Translations under genes and position numbers: made by a program
Assembly (NCBI RefSeq): GCF_003332885.2
Contig: NZ_QOWJ01000006.1
Location: 124,001 to 188,000, forward strand
Source: Paracnuella aquatica
GTDB lineage: Bacteria; Bacteroidota; Bacteroidia; Chitinophagales; Chitinophagaceae
Direction of reading: 5' to 3'
Length of the DNA: 64,000 bases
Part shown: positions 42,454 through 51,731 of the stretch, one piece after another
Layout of the letters: each line of letters opens with the position of its first letter
Position numbering within the stretch: position 1 is the stretch's first letter
The notes under the pieces: generated by a model
The model's input: the letters and a program-made list of their open reading frames with translations, nothing else
Told to the model about the DNA's origin: nothing
Databases searched by the model: none

Positions 42454-45400
42454 CTATTTGTACAGCCACACTCTCATCAGGGAAAGCAACTGGTCAATTT
42501 TTACAGGCTTCGTGATATAATCGGAAGCGCCGGCTTCAATACATTTTTCCCGGTCGCCTTTCATGGCCTTAGCCGTAACTGCAATGATGGGCAGGTTGTT
42601 GTTTTTGTGTTCCCTGCGGATCTTTTGCGTGGTTTCGTAGCCGTCCATTTCGGGCATCATAATGTCCATCAGCACAATATCAATATTGCGGTTATCGGCC
42701 AGGATATTGATGGCTTCCTGCCCGCTTTCGGCCGTAATGGCGTTGATGCCATACCGCTCAAAAGCCGTGGTCAAAGCAAACAGGTTGCGTACGTCGTCGT
42801 CCACCACCAGCACATTTTTATTGGCCAGCACATCTTCCCTGGAGCGCAGGTTGTCGATCAACTTGCGTTTTTCGGGTAGCAGTGCCTTGTGGTCGATGTG
42901 CAGGTGCAGTACGGTTTCTTCCAGCAGCAGCTCCAGCGAGGCCACATCTTTCAGCAAAATGCGGCTGGCATATTGCTTCAGCTGTGTTTTTTCCCGTGCC
43001 GAAAAATCTTTGGCCGAGTAAATCAATACCGGGGTCAGCTGCACTTTCTTGCTGCTGTTTACCTGGGTTAAAAAATCAATGCCACTGATATCGGGCAGCA
43101 TATAATCCACAATAATGCAGTCGTACATTTCCCGGGCAATCAGCTCCAGGCCTTCTTTTCCGGTGGAGGCCACTTCAATGGAAATCACATCGCCGTTGTC
43201 GAGGATCTTCGCGATCTGCGATGAGTCGAGTTCATTGTCTTCCACAATCAGCACTTTCTTCTGCTTGCGCTGGTTGTATTGGTCAATGTCGTTGAACAAC
43301 ACTGCCAGGGCCTCGTTTTTCAGCGGCTTCAGGCTAAAGCTGCGGGCACCGCGCTGCATGGCCAGCAGGCGGTTTTCTTCACCCGAAATCAGGTGCACCG
43401 GGATGTGGCGGAAGTTAATGTCGTTTTTAAACAGGTCGAGCACCCGCCAGCCGCTGGCATCGGGAAGTTTTACATCCAGCGTTACGGCAATGGGGCTGTA
43501 TTTATTGGCCAGCTCAAACACTTCGCCGAAGTTGGTGGCCACCACCACTTTCAGCGCCAGTTCGTGTGCCTTTTCGATCATGATTTTGGCAAAACGCAGG
43601 TCGTCTTCTACAATCAGCACCACGCGGTCATCGGAGGAAATGTTGTTGCGGTCGTCGCCGGTTTCGTTGATGATCTCGTTGAGTACATCGAGGTCCTTTG
43701 TTTCGGCCACCTTAATGGTGGGCACCGATTGTATGGACAGGTTTTCGCCGCTGTCGGACAGCTTGTATTCGGTGATGGTGAGGTTGCTTTGTTTTTCCCG
43801 CTTCACCATGTTGGGGTTGTAATCAATAGGCAGGAACAAGGTAAACGTGCTGCCTTTGCCCGGCTCGCTGTGCAGCTCGATGGAGCCGCCGAGCAGGTCG
43901 GCCAGGCCGCGGGAAATGGAAAGCCCCAGGCCGGTGCCGCCGTATTTGCGCGAAGTGGAACCTTCGGCCTGCTGGAATGCTTCGAAAATGATGTTTTGTT
44001 TATCCCTGGAAATGCCGATGCCCGTATCCCTGATCTCAAACGCCACCACGCGGCGGGCCCCATCGAGGCTGGGTATGCCCGATTTCCAATTGCGGTGCGC
44101 TTCGTACACCTTGAGTTTCACCTCGCCTTTTTCGGTAAACTTAAACGCGTTGGACAGCAGGTTTTTCAGGATCTGGTTCAGCCGCTGGATATCTGTTTCC
44201 AGCGCATGGGGCAGGTTTTTATCTACCTCGATGCCAAAGCGCAGGTTCTTGCTTTCCGATACGTGTTTAAAGGTGCTTTCTACAAACGAAGTGATCTCGT
44301 TGAACCGCACCTTGATAAAGTCGGTGGAAATGTAACCCGATTCGATCTTCGACAGGTCGAGGATATCGTTGATGAGTTGAATAAGGTCATCGCCGCAAGA
44401 GTGGATGGTTTTGGCGTAGCGCACCTGTTTTTCGGTCAGGTTGCCTTCGGTGTTTTCAAAAAGTTGCTGGGCCAAAATAAGCAGCGAGTTGAGCGGCGTA
44501 CGCAGCTCATGCGACATGTTTGCCAAAAACTCCGACTTGTACTTGGAAGTAAGCTGCAGCTGTTCGGCTTTTTCTTCCAGCGAACGGCGGGCTTCTTCCA
44601 CCTCCTTGTTCTTGGCTTCCACCTCTTCTTTTTGTTTTACCAGCAGGTGTGCCTTGTCTTGCAGCTCCTCGTTGGTGCGGCGCAGCTCATCGGCCAGCGA
44701 CTGTGATTGTTCCAACAAGTCTTCGGTGCGGGAGTTGGTTTCGATGGTATTTAATACAATACCGATCGAATCCGTCAACTGGCCCAAGAAGTCGAGCTGG
44801 GTTTCGGAAAATGTGTCAAACGAGGCCAGCTCGATTACCGCCTTGATCTCGGTTTCGAACAATACCGGCAACACGATCAGGTTTACTGGGGCCGCTTCGC
44901 CAAGGCCCGAACCGATCTTGATATAATTTTTCGGAACGTTGGTCAGTAAAATGCGTTCTTTTTCCAATGCTACCTGCCCAATCAGGCCTTGGCCCAATCC
45001 AAACTCTTTGGCCATTTCCAACTCCTGGCCGTAAGCATAAGCAGAAAATAGCTTGAGCTTTTGGTTCTCAAAATTTTCGTCCTGCTCCAAGATGTAGAAC
45101 ATACCCTGCTGGGCATTTACCACCTGTGCCAGTTCAGACAGGATCTTGCGGGTTACGGTGTGCAAGTCTTTCTGGCCCTGCAGCATCTGCGTAAATTTCG
45201 CCAGGTTGCCCTTCAGCCAGTCCTGCTCCTGGTTGCGGAGGGTGGTTTCCTTCAAGTTGGCAATCATCTGGTTGATGGTGTCTTTCAGCTCTTCCAGTTC
45301 GCCCTTGGCTTCCACACGGATGGTACGGGTCAGTTCGCCCTTGGTTACCGAAAGCGCCACTTCGGAAATGGCCCGCACCTGGATGGTGAGGTTTTCCGCC

Positions 45401-48400
45401 AGCTGGTTTACGTTTTCGGTCAGGTTTTTCCAGATACCCGATGCACCCGGCACCGATGCCTGCCCGCCGAGGCGGCCTTCTACACCCACTTCGCGGGCCA
45501 CGTTCGTTACCTGATCGGCAAACAGCGCCAGCGTATCAATCATTTCGTTGATCGTATCGGTCAGTTGGGCCACTTCACCCCGCGATACAATCGACAGTTT
45601 TTGTTTCAAATTACCCGTTGCTACGGCAGTTACTACCTTGGCAATTCCCCGCACCTGGTTGGTGAGGTTGGAGGCCATGGAGTTTACCGAGTCGGTCAGA
45701 TCCTTCCAGGTACCGGCCACGCCTTGTACCTCGGCCTGTCCGCCCAGCTTGCCTTCCGTGCCCACCTCACGAGCCACACGGGTTACCTCAAACGCGAAGG
45801 AGTTGAGCTGGTCCACCATCGTGTTGATGGTGTTTTTCAGGTCAAACATTTCGCCTTTTACGTCGATGGTTACTTTTTTCGACAAGTCACCCGATGCCAC
45901 CGCCTTAGTTACCTCGGCAATGTTCCGCACTTGGGCGGTAAGGTTACCGGTCATTTGGTTTACGGAGTCGGTTAAATCCTTCCAAGTACCCGCAACGCCC
46001 GGCACAAATGCCTGTCCGCCGAGTTTACCATCGGTGCCCACCTCACGGGCTACCCGCGTTACTTCGGATGCAAAGGCACGGAGCTGATCCACCATGGTGT
46101 TCAGCGTTTCCTTTAACTGCAGCATTTCGCCACGAACGTCCACGGTAATCTTTTTACTCATGTCGCCATTGGCTACCGCAATGGCCACTTCAGCAATGTT
46201 CCGCACCTGGCCTGTTAAGTTCGAGGCCATACCGTTCACCGAGTCGGTCAAATCCTTCCAGGTGCCGCCCACACCAGGTACATAAGCTTGCCCACCGAGT
46301 TTACCGTCGGTACCTACTTCCCTTGCCACACGGGTTACTTCCGAAGCAAAGGAGCGGAGCTGTTCCACCATCGTATTGATGGTGTTTTTCAGTTCCAGCA
46401 TTTCGCCTTTTACGTCCACCTCAATTTTGCGGGAAAGGTCGCCGTTGGCCACGGCCGTGGTTACTTCCGCAATGTTCCGCACCTGCGCCGTCAGGTTTAC
46501 GGCCATTTTATTTACCGAATCGGTCAAATCTTTCCAGAGGCCTTCCACACCCGGTACGTCGGCCTGTCCACCGAGTTTACCATCGGTACCTACTTCACGG
46601 GCTACCCTGAATACTTCCGAACCGAATGAATTCAACTGATCCACCATCGTGTTGATGGTGTTCTTCAGCTGCAACATTTCGCCGCGAACGTCTACCGTGA
46701 TCTTACGGGAAAGGTCGCCTTTCGCCACCGCAGTGGTTACCTCAGCGATGTTTCGCACCTGGCCGGTTAAGTTCGAGGCCATACCGTTCACCGAGTCGGT
46801 CAGATCCTTCCAAGTACCTCCCACACCCTGCACTTTTGCCTGCCCACCGAGCTTTCCTTCTGTTCCTACTTCAAGTGCTACACGGGTCACCTCGGCGGAG
46901 AAGGAGTTGAGCTGATCCACCATCGTGTTGATCGTATTCTTCAATTCCAGGATCTCGCCCTGGGCATCTACCGTAATTTTTTTAGACAGGTCACCTTTTG
47001 CCACAGCGGTGGTTACTTCTGCAATGGAGCGCACCTGCGTGGTGAGGTTACCAGCCAACTGGTTTACGTTGTCGGTCAGGTCTTTCCATACACCACCTAC
47101 ACCCTGCACCTTGGCTTGTCCACCCAGTTTACCTTCTGACCCTACTTCGAGGGCCACACGGGTTACTTCGGATGCAAAGGAGTTCAACTGGTCCACCATG
47201 GTGTTGATCACATCCTTGATCTGGAGTATCTCGCCTTTTACATCCACGGTAATTTTTTGGGTCAAGTCGCCGTTGGCAATGGCCGTTGCTACCTTCGATA
47301 CGTCGCGAAGCTGAACGGTAAGGTTACCGGCCAACTGGTTTACGTTGTCGGTCAGATCCTTCCAAACGCCTCCCACGCCTTTTACCGTAGCCTGTCCACC
47401 CAGTTTACCATCGGAGCCTACTTCCCTTGCCACACGGGTAACTTCCGCAGAGAAGGAGTTCAGCTGATCCACCATCGTATTGATGGTGTTTTTGAGCTGC
47501 AACATTTCGCCGCGAACGTCCACCGTAATTTTTTTAGAAAGGTCACCGTTGGCCACCGCGGTCGTTACCTCCGCAATGTTCCGCACCTGGTTCGTAAGGT
47601 TGGAGGCCATACCGTTTACCGAGTCGGTCAGGTTCTTCCAGGTGCCGGCTACTCCAGGCACTTTGGCCTGTCCGCCCAGCTTTCCCTCCGTACCCACTTC
47701 AAGGGCCACCCTCGTTACTTCTGAGGAAAATGAGTTGAGCTGGTCCACCATCGTGTTGATGGTGTTTTTCAGCTGCAGGATTTCCCCTTGGGCATCTACC
47801 GTAATTTTCTTAGAGAGGTCACCTTTTGCCACAGCCGTAGTCACTTCCGCAATGGAGCGTACCTGCGTAGTCAGGTTACCGGCCATACCGTTTACCGAGT
47901 CGGTCAGGTCTTTCCACACACCGGCCACGCCCTTTACCCGGGCTTGTCCGCCCAGTTTACCTTCGGAGCCTACCTCGCGGGCCACACGGGTTACCTCCAT
48001 CGAAAACAGGTTGAGCTGTTTTACCATGTCGTTTACCTCGCGGGCAATCCGGGCAAATTCGCCCTGCAGGCGGTGGTCGCCGATCTGCAGCGGCATTTCT
48101 TCCGACAGGTTGCCCTTGGCCACCGAAGAAATTACCGCGGCAATTTCAATGGTGGGGTGCACGAGGTCGGAGATGAGTGAGTTAACCGAATCGACACCGG
48201 TGCGCCAGGCGCCGCGGCTGTTTTTCGGGATTTCTACCCGGTGGGTAAGGTTGCCTTCCTTGCCGATGGTTTTGTTGGCATCGGAAAGCTCCAGCATGAA
48301 TATTTCGTTGAGGGCAATGATCTCGTTGAGGGTATCGCAGATCTTTCCGCTGATGCCTACCCGGTCCACGGGCATCCGCACATTGAAGTTGCCGTTTTTC

Positions 48401-48600
48401 ACCTCCGAAAGCACCCGCAGCAACTCACGGCTGTCGATGCCACTGTCCAGGTCTTCAGTAAGCGCCGCTTTGATCAGCTCTTCCTTTAAAATGGGATTTT
48501 TATCTGCAGGCAGGGCTGCATCGGTGGCCGCAACATCGGGCACTGTTATAGGCAATGGCGTGCCGGAGGCAGCACCTGCATTTTCGTTAATGGTACTCAT
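42454..48600 (-). CDS. giant poly-HAMP hybrid histidine kinase with three receivers
   Basis: A 2048-residue hybrid sensor kinase with no membrane span, so probably cytoplasmic. Residues about 65-1110 are HAMP modules: three divergent ones ([26 protein letters not shown]), then ten copies of a 92-residue double unit with hallmarks [27 protein letters not shown] and [23 protein letters not shown], about 23 in all. A GAF domain follows (about 1125-1280), a coiled coil, a HisKA with His1364 in [10 protein letters not shown], a HATPase ([19 protein letters not shown]), and three receivers ([22 protein letters not shown]). The organisation is that of group III (Nik1/Os-1) kinases, which have 5-9 HAMPs and respond to osmotic or cell-wall stress; the number here is unusual. 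The ATG at 48600 (MSTINENAG) sits 21 bases after a -7 box. Confidence 0.93.
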   Translation of the reverse strand: MSTINENAGAASGTPLPITVPDVAATDAALPADKNPILKEELIKAALTEDLDSGIDSRELLRVLSEVKNGNFNVRMPVDRVGISGKICDTLNEIIALNEIFMLELSDANKTIGKEGNLTHRVEIPKNSRGAWRTGVDSVNSLISDLVHPTIEIAAVISSVAKGNLSEEMPLQIGDHRLQGEFARIAREVNDMVKQLNLFSMEVTRVAREVGSEGKLGGQARVKGVAGVWKDLTDSVNGMAGNLTTQVRSIAEVTTAVAKGDLSKKITVDAQGEILQLKNTINTMVDQLNSFSSEVTRVALEVGTEGKLGGQAKVPGVAGTWKNLTDSVNGMASNLTNQVRNIAEVTTAVANGDLSKKITVDVRGEMLQLKNTINTMVDQLNSFSAEVTRVAREVGSDGKLGGQATVKGVGGVWKDLTDNVNQLAGNLTVQLRDVSKVATAIANGDLTQKITVDVKGEILQIKDVINTMVDQLNSFASEVTRVALEVGSEGKLGGQAKVQGVGGVWKDLTDNVNQLAGNLTTQVRSIAEVTTAVAKGDLSKKITVDAQGEILELKNTINTMVDQLNSFSAEVTRVALEVGTEGKLGGQAKVQGVGGTWKDLTDSVNGMASNLTGQVRNIAEVTTAVAKGDLSRKITVDVRGEMLQLKNTINTMVDQLNSFGSEVFRVAREVGTDGKLGGQADVPGVEGLWKDLTDSVNKMAVNLTAQVRNIAEVTTAVANGDLSRKIEVDVKGEMLELKNTINTMVEQLRSFASEVTRVAREVGTDGKLGGQAYVPGVGGTWKDLTDSVNGMASNLTGQVRNIAEVAIAVANGDMSKKITVDVRGEMLQLKETLNTMVDQLRAFASEVTRVAREVGTDGKLGGQAFVPGVAGTWKDLTDSVNQMTGNLTAQVRNIAEVTKAVASGDLSKKVTIDVKGEMFDLKNTINTMVDQLNSFAFEVTRVAREVGTEGKLGGQAEVQGVAGTWKDLTDSVNSMASNLTNQVRGIAKVVTAVATGNLKQKLSIVSRGEVAQLTDTINEMIDTLALFADQVTNVAREVGVEGRLGGQASVPGASGIWKNLTENVNQLAENLTIQVRAISEVALSVTKGELTRTIRVEAKGELEELKDTINQMIANLKETTLRNQEQDWLKGNLAKFTQMLQGQKDLHTVTRKILSELAQVVNAQQGMFYILEQDENFENQKLKLFSAYAYGQELEMAKEFGLGQGLIGQVALEKERILLTNVPKNYIKIGSGLGEAAPVNLIVLPVLFETEIKAVIELASFDTFSETQLDFLGQLTDSIGIVLNTIETNSRTEDLLEQSQSLADELRRTNEELQDKAHLLVKQKEEVEAKNKEVEEARRSLEEKAEQLQLTSKYKSEFLANMSHELRTPLNSLLILAQQLFENTEGNLTEKQVRYAKTIHSCGDDLIQLINDILDLSKIESGYISTDFIKVRFNEITSFVESTFKHVSESKNLRFGIEVDKNLPHALETDIQRLNQILKNLLSNAFKFTEKGEVKLKVYEAHRNWKSGIPSLDGARRVVAFEIRDTGIGISRDKQNIIFEAFQQAEGSTSRKYGGTGLGLSISRGLADLLGGSIELHSEPGKGSTFTLFLPIDYNPNMVKREKQSNLTITEYKLSDSGENLSIQSVPTIKVAETKDLDVLNEIINETGDDRNNISSDDRVVLIVEDDLRFAKIMIEKAHELALKVVVATNFGEVFELANKYSPIAVTLDVKLPDASGWRVLDLFKNDINFRHIPVHLISGEENRLLAMQRGARSFSLKPLKNEALAVLFNDIDQYNQRKQKKVLIVEDNELDSSQIAKILDNGDVISIEVASTGKEGLELIAREMYDCIIVDYMLPDISGIDFLTQVNSSKKVQLTPVLIYSAKDFSAREKTQLKQYASRILLKDVASLELLLEETVLHLHIDHKALLPEKRKLIDNLRSREDVLANKNVLVVDDDVRNLFALTTAFERYGINAITAESGQEAINILADNRNIDIVLMDIMMPEMDGYETTQKIRREHKNNNLPIIAVTAKAMKGDREKCIEAGASDYITKPVKIDQLLSLMRVWLYK
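45270..48030 (-). repeat. tandem 276-bp coding repeats (ten HAMP-pair units)
   Basis: The ten 92-codon units are direct tandem repeats in DNA, each 276 bp and in frame. Adjacent units are highly similar: the segment coding for EVGxxGKLGGQ occurs ten times between about 45470 and 47960, and 9 x 276 bp fits the distance. Such repeats can gain or lose units by recombination and are prone to assembly collapse. Confidence 0.85.
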
Positions 48601-48621
48601 TGAGGGTGTGATTGTAACAGC

Positions 48622-48629
48622 CAAACCTA
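48622..48629 (-). promoter_or_regulatory. -7 promoter box of the giant kinase
   Basis: TAGGTTTG on the minus strand, a perfect TAnnTTTG match 21 bases before the ATG at 48600. Confidence 0.65.
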
Positions 48630-48761
48630 CATAAAAACAGTTTTGTAAAAAAAAGTTTGCATGCGTGGAAAAGCAAAGCTTTGGTTTAAACGTAAAGGGG
48701 CTAAAGTTTGGGTAAAACCTCAACAAAAGCGCCTACTTTTAACCCTCAAGAAAAACCCATA

Positions 48762-49181
48762 GTGTTACAAAAACCAGGAGATACTGCTGCCCCGCTGCGT
48801 GTGCTGATTGCCGAAGATGACCGTGACGACCAGGAGATTTTGAAAGAAACCATGCAAGAGGTAGACCCTTCTGTAGAGGTGGTGCTGGTATCGAGCGGGC
48901 TGAAAGCAATCAAGGCCCTGGAGGCCTGCCCCGATGGTTCATTGCCGCACCTGTTGATCCTGGATTACAATATGCCCGAACTGAACGGCGCCGAAGTGCT
49001 GGAAACACTGGCCCGCCACCAACGCTACGAGGGTATTCCAAAAGTAGTGTTGAGCACTTCCTCCTCGCCTTATTACAAAGCTTCCTGCATGGAGCGGGGC
49101 GCCCAGGGCTATTTTACCAAGCCATCGAGCTATATCGAACTGGAAGCCCTGATCCGGGATATTTTGAAGTTTTGTGCTTAG
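48762..49181 (+). CDS. single-domain response regulator
   Basis: About 139 residues consisting only of a receiver: IAEDDRDDQEIL, phospho-acceptor in LLILDYNMPELNG, Ser/Thr in VLSTSSSPYY and Lys in GYFTKPSSYIEL. There is no output domain, so it probably acts by protein contact or as a phosphorelay shuttle (Rcp1/CheY-like). It is divergent from the giant kinase, 160 bases away. The start is uncertain: TTG at 48708 or GTG at 48762. A near -7 box (TACTTTTA, 48734-48741) lies after the TTG and about 20 bases before the GTG, so the GTG is chosen. Confidence 0.8.
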   Translation: MLQKPGDTAAPLRVLIAEDDRDDQEILKETMQEVDPSVEVVLVSSGLKAIKALEACPDGSLPHLLILDYNMPELNGAEVLETLARHQRYEGIPKVVLSTSSSPYYKASCMERGAQGYFTKPSSYIELEALIRDILKFCA

Positions 49182-49497
49182 GGGGAAAAAGAAGATTGTA
49201 GATTTTAGACGATAGACTTTAGGCTGATGCATTTTGCTCAGCAGGAGTGTGGCAGCACGGCTCACTGAAAACCGCTTTATTAATTGCTGAAACTTTATTT
49301 GCGCTAAAAAATGCCGCTCCTCTTTTAGCCACTGCCAGCATCGTTTGCCAGTTCTCTAACTATCAACTGTCAACTATCAACTCCCCACCACCATCCATCA
49401 TCCATCATCCTTCATCAATCATCTCTCCCTCGCCACTTAGGTAAAATTCCTTTTCTTCGCGGCTACACCCGGCATACACCTTTATACCCCTTTGACC
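49182..49497. other. intergenic region before the CHASE3-like kinase
   Basis: About 316 bases without a gene. It holds a stutter segment (GTAGATTTTAGACGATAGAC, 49196-49222) directly after the receiver gene, and a long stutter arm at 49352-49436 described separately. Confidence 0.5.
49352..49436. repeat. stutter arm upstream of the kinase-receiver pair
   Basis: A chain of short words: CTATCAACTGTCAACTATCA, then ACTCCCCACCA, then CATCCATCATCCATCATCC and relatives. Its inverted counterpart lies not nearby but 2 kb away, downstream of the receiver gene at 51396-51440. Confidence 0.6.
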
Positions 49498-50970
49498 ATG
49501 AAAATATCGCAATATATTTTCTTTAGTTTCCTGTTCATACTGCTGCTGTTTTCGCTGACCACCTACCTCAATTTCCGCCTGTCGATTGATGTAAAAGACA
49601 ATGCCGACTTCCTACTGCGGTCGAGCACGGTAGTGCGCAACTCCAGCCGTTTTCAGCGCAATGTGCTGAGCATGCAGGGCAACCTCCGCGGCTATTTACT
49701 CAACGCCGACCCTTATTTTTTCCAGGCGTTCGATTCGGCTGCAAACGAAAATGCTACCATCCTCAAAGAACTGGCCATGCTGATACCGGAAGGTGATATT
49801 CAAAAGCAGCGGCTGCAGCGGATTGTGGCACTCAACAACGACTGGGTGAACAACTACGCGTACCCGCTGAAGCGGGCCAAACAGCAATCGGCACAGTCGG
49901 CCGGCAGCATGGCGGCTTACAACAAGCTGTACCTCGAAAAAATGGTGAATGGCGAGGAAAAAGGCCTCAACGACAGCCTGCAGGAGCGGTTCAAACAGTT
50001 CAGTAACTACGAGTACAATGCCCGTGAAGTGCGCATTGCCGAACTGGCCGAGGACCTGCGCAGCACTCGAATTCTTTCGTTTACGTTTACCTCGCTTTCC
50101 GTAATTGTGGGCTTTTTTATTGCCTGGCTGTTGGCCTACAGCATTTCGCGGCGCATCATGAAAATGGTGCGCATGGCCGATACCATTGCGCAGGGCAATT
50201 ACCAGGTACAAACAAAAGATACGGGTAGTGATGAATTGAGCCGCCTGGCCCGTGCCCTCAACCATATGGCGCAGGTGTTGTCAGAAAGCATTACACAGCT
50301 AAAACGAAAGAACGAAGAGCTGGACCAGTTTGCCCACGTGGTGTCGCACGATCTGAAAGGTCCGCTGCGCGGCATCGACAACGTGATTACCTGGATCGAA
50401 GAAGACCACAGCACCGAAATTTCGCCCAAGGTGGCCCAGTACCTGCAAACCATCAAAGGACGGGTACGCCGCGGCGAAGCGCTGATCCACGGCATTTTAA
50501 CCTATGCCCGCACAGGCAGCGAGGTAAGCCAGAAAGAGGCCGTGGACGTGGGCATGCTGGTGCAGGAGGTGTACGATACCCTGGCGCCGCAGCCCGGCAT
50601 CCGGCTGGAGCTGGCCACTGGCCTGCCCGTGATCCATACCGATAAATACCCGCTGTTCCAGGTTTTTGCCAACCTGCTGGGCAATGCGCTGAAATACCAC
50701 GACAAGCCGGATGGCTATATCAAAGTGTACCACCGGGAGTTTTCGGGGTACCACCAGTTTTTTGTGGAAGACAACGGGCCCGGGATTGCGCAGCATTACC
50801 ACCAAAAAATCTTTGGTATTTTTCAAACCCTGCAGGACCGCGATTCGCTGGAAAGCACCGGTGTTGGCCTGGCTATTGTTAAAAAAATACTCGACGCAAA
50901 AAAGGAAGAGATCATCATAAGTTCGGAGCCGGGCAAAGGCTCTGTTTTTTCATTCACCTGGTCAAAATAA
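49498..50970 (+). CDS. membrane sensor histidine kinase with CHASE3-like periplasmic domain
   Basis: A 490-residue inner-membrane kinase: membrane spans at about 5-27 and 197-217 enclose a helical periplasmic region of about 170 residues of CHASE3 type (RFQRNVLSMQGNLRGYLLN...). A HAMP domain follows (RRIMKMVRMADTIAQGNYQVQT), a coiled coil, HisKA with the His in FAHVVSHDLKGPLRG and a HATPase with NLLGNALKYHDK, EDNGPGIAQHY and STGVGLAIVKK. The H-box VSHDLKGPLR is the form seen in kinases that phosphorylate Rcp1-type receivers, and such a receiver gene follows after 8 bases. No regulator with a DNA-binding domain is linked. Confidence 0.93.
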   Translation: MKISQYIFFSFLFILLLFSLTTYLNFRLSIDVKDNADFLLRSSTVVRNSSRFQRNVLSMQGNLRGYLLNADPYFFQAFDSAANENATILKELAMLIPEGDIQKQRLQRIVALNNDWVNNYAYPLKRAKQQSAQSAGSMAAYNKLYLEKMVNGEEKGLNDSLQERFKQFSNYEYNAREVRIAELAEDLRSTRILSFTFTSLSVIVGFFIAWLLAYSISRRIMKMVRMADTIAQGNYQVQTKDTGSDELSRLARALNHMAQVLSESITQLKRKNEELDQFAHVVSHDLKGPLRGIDNVITWIEEDHSTEISPKVAQYLQTIKGRVRRGEALIHGILTYARTGSEVSQKEAVDVGMLVQEVYDTLAPQPGIRLELATGLPVIHTDKYPLFQVFANLLGNALKYHDKPDGYIKVYHREFSGYHQFFVEDNGPGIAQHYHQKIFGIFQTLQDRDSLESTGVGLAIVKKILDAKKEEIIISSEPGKGSVFSFTWSK

Positions 50971-50978
50971 AATGCATC

Positions 50979-51395
50979 ATGAAGGTTGTGCACATATTGT
51001 TGTTGGAAGACGATAGCCTGGACATCATTGACATTCAGCGTACCCTCGATAAAATGAACATCCTGTACCGGCTGCAGGTGGCCAAAAACGGCGAAGACGG
51101 CCTGGCACTTTTGGAGCAAATGCGCCGCGATGGCGAAAAAGGTCCCGATATTGTGCTTATCGACATCAACATGCCCAAAATGAATGGGCTGGAGTTTTTG
51201 AGCATTGTTCGCAATAGCGAAGAATGGAAAAAACTTAAGTGCTTTATCATCACTACATCGGAAGACCGTATTGATAAAGAGGCTGCCAAAGCACTCGGCG
51301 TTTCGGGCTATGTGGTGAAACCTTTCAAGCTCAATAACCGTACTTCGATGGATTCTTTTAACCTGATGATTGATTTGATGAATATGAAGGACTAG
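50979..51395 (+). CDS. Rcp1-like single-domain response regulator
   Basis: A 138-residue receiver: LLLEDDSLDIIDIQ at the N-terminus, phospho-acceptor in IVLIDINMPKMNGLEFL, conserved Thr in CFIITTSED, Lys in GYVVKPFKL. It is a partner of the kinase 8 bases upstream. As it lacks an effector domain, its output is through binding another protein, perhaps a further kinase of this cluster. Confidence 0.93.
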   Translation: MKVVHILLLEDDSLDIIDIQRTLDKMNILYRLQVAKNGEDGLALLEQMRRDGEKGPDIVLIDINMPKMNGLEFLSIVRNSEEWKKLKCFIITTSEDRIDKEAAKALGVSGYVVKPFKLNNRTSMDSFNLMIDLMNMKD

Positions 51396-51440
51396 GCGAG
51401 ATGATGGATGATAGTGGGGAGTTGACAGAAGGGAGGATAG
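51396..51440. repeat. stutter arm downstream of the kinase-receiver pair
   Basis: GATGATGGATGATAGTGGGG then AGTTGACAG is the approximate reverse complement of the arm at 49352-49436 (shared core TCAACTCCCCAC and ATCCATCATC). The two arms bracket the two-gene unit exactly. Confidence 0.6.
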
Positions 51441-51473
51441 TGATTTATTTATTTTGTTTAAAAAGTTGATATT

Positions 51474-51503
51474 TAAGAAAGCGGCATTGCCGCTTTCTTT
51501 TTT
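51474..51503 (+). terminator. intrinsic terminator after the receiver gene
   Basis: A perfect stem AAGAAAGCGGCA with TGCCGCTTTCTT with a two-base turn, then T residues. Confidence 0.87.
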
Positions 51504-51548
51504 AACCCGCTAGGGGTAAATACCATATCATAAAAATTTAAGAGCCAT

Positions 51549-51556
51549 TACTTTTG
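51549..51556 (+). promoter_or_regulatory. -7 promoter box of the M4 protease unit
   Basis: TACTTTTG, a perfect TAnnTTTG match. The predicted transcript has a leader of about 170 bases before the protease ATG and contains a 35-codon frame. Confidence 0.6.
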
Positions 51557-51575
51557 TATTCAATCCAATCCGCAA

Positions 51576-51683
51576 ATGAAAACGCTGTACCCGGCCCGCT
51601 TTGCGCCGATCCTCTCCGTTGCACCGCATGTAGGTGCACCTCCCCGTTTTAATAAACACACAGCTGCTTGTTTGCGGCATTGA
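51576..51683 (+). CDS. possible 35-codon leader reading frame
   Basis: An ATG placed about 20 bases after the -7 box opens a frame reading MKTLYPARFAPILSVAPHVG and ending NKHTAACLRH. It has no signal peptide or known motif and lies 48 bases before the protease. It might be a regulatory leader peptide or chance. Low confidence. Confidence 0.25.
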   Translation: MKTLYPARFAPILSVAPHVGAPPRFNKHTAACLRH

Positions 51684-51731
51684 TCTGCCCCAACTGCTCC
51701 CGATCCAATCCTAAATAAACTGCACGCCTCC

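Noticed and set aside
42443-42469. Upstream start (MAVQIGYKA) for the receiver-kinase
   Set aside because: It would overlap the end of the giant kinase gene; the ATG at 42442 removes the overlap and fits the receiver domain start.
45270-48030. Regular repeats considered as a CRISPR-like array
   Set aside because: Units are 276 bp, directly adjacent and in frame; they encode HAMP pairs and have no spacers.
47480-48634. Long plus-strand frames opposite the HAMP repeats
   Set aside because: They repeat with the same 276-bp period as the kinase and are antisense to its modules; no independent protein features.
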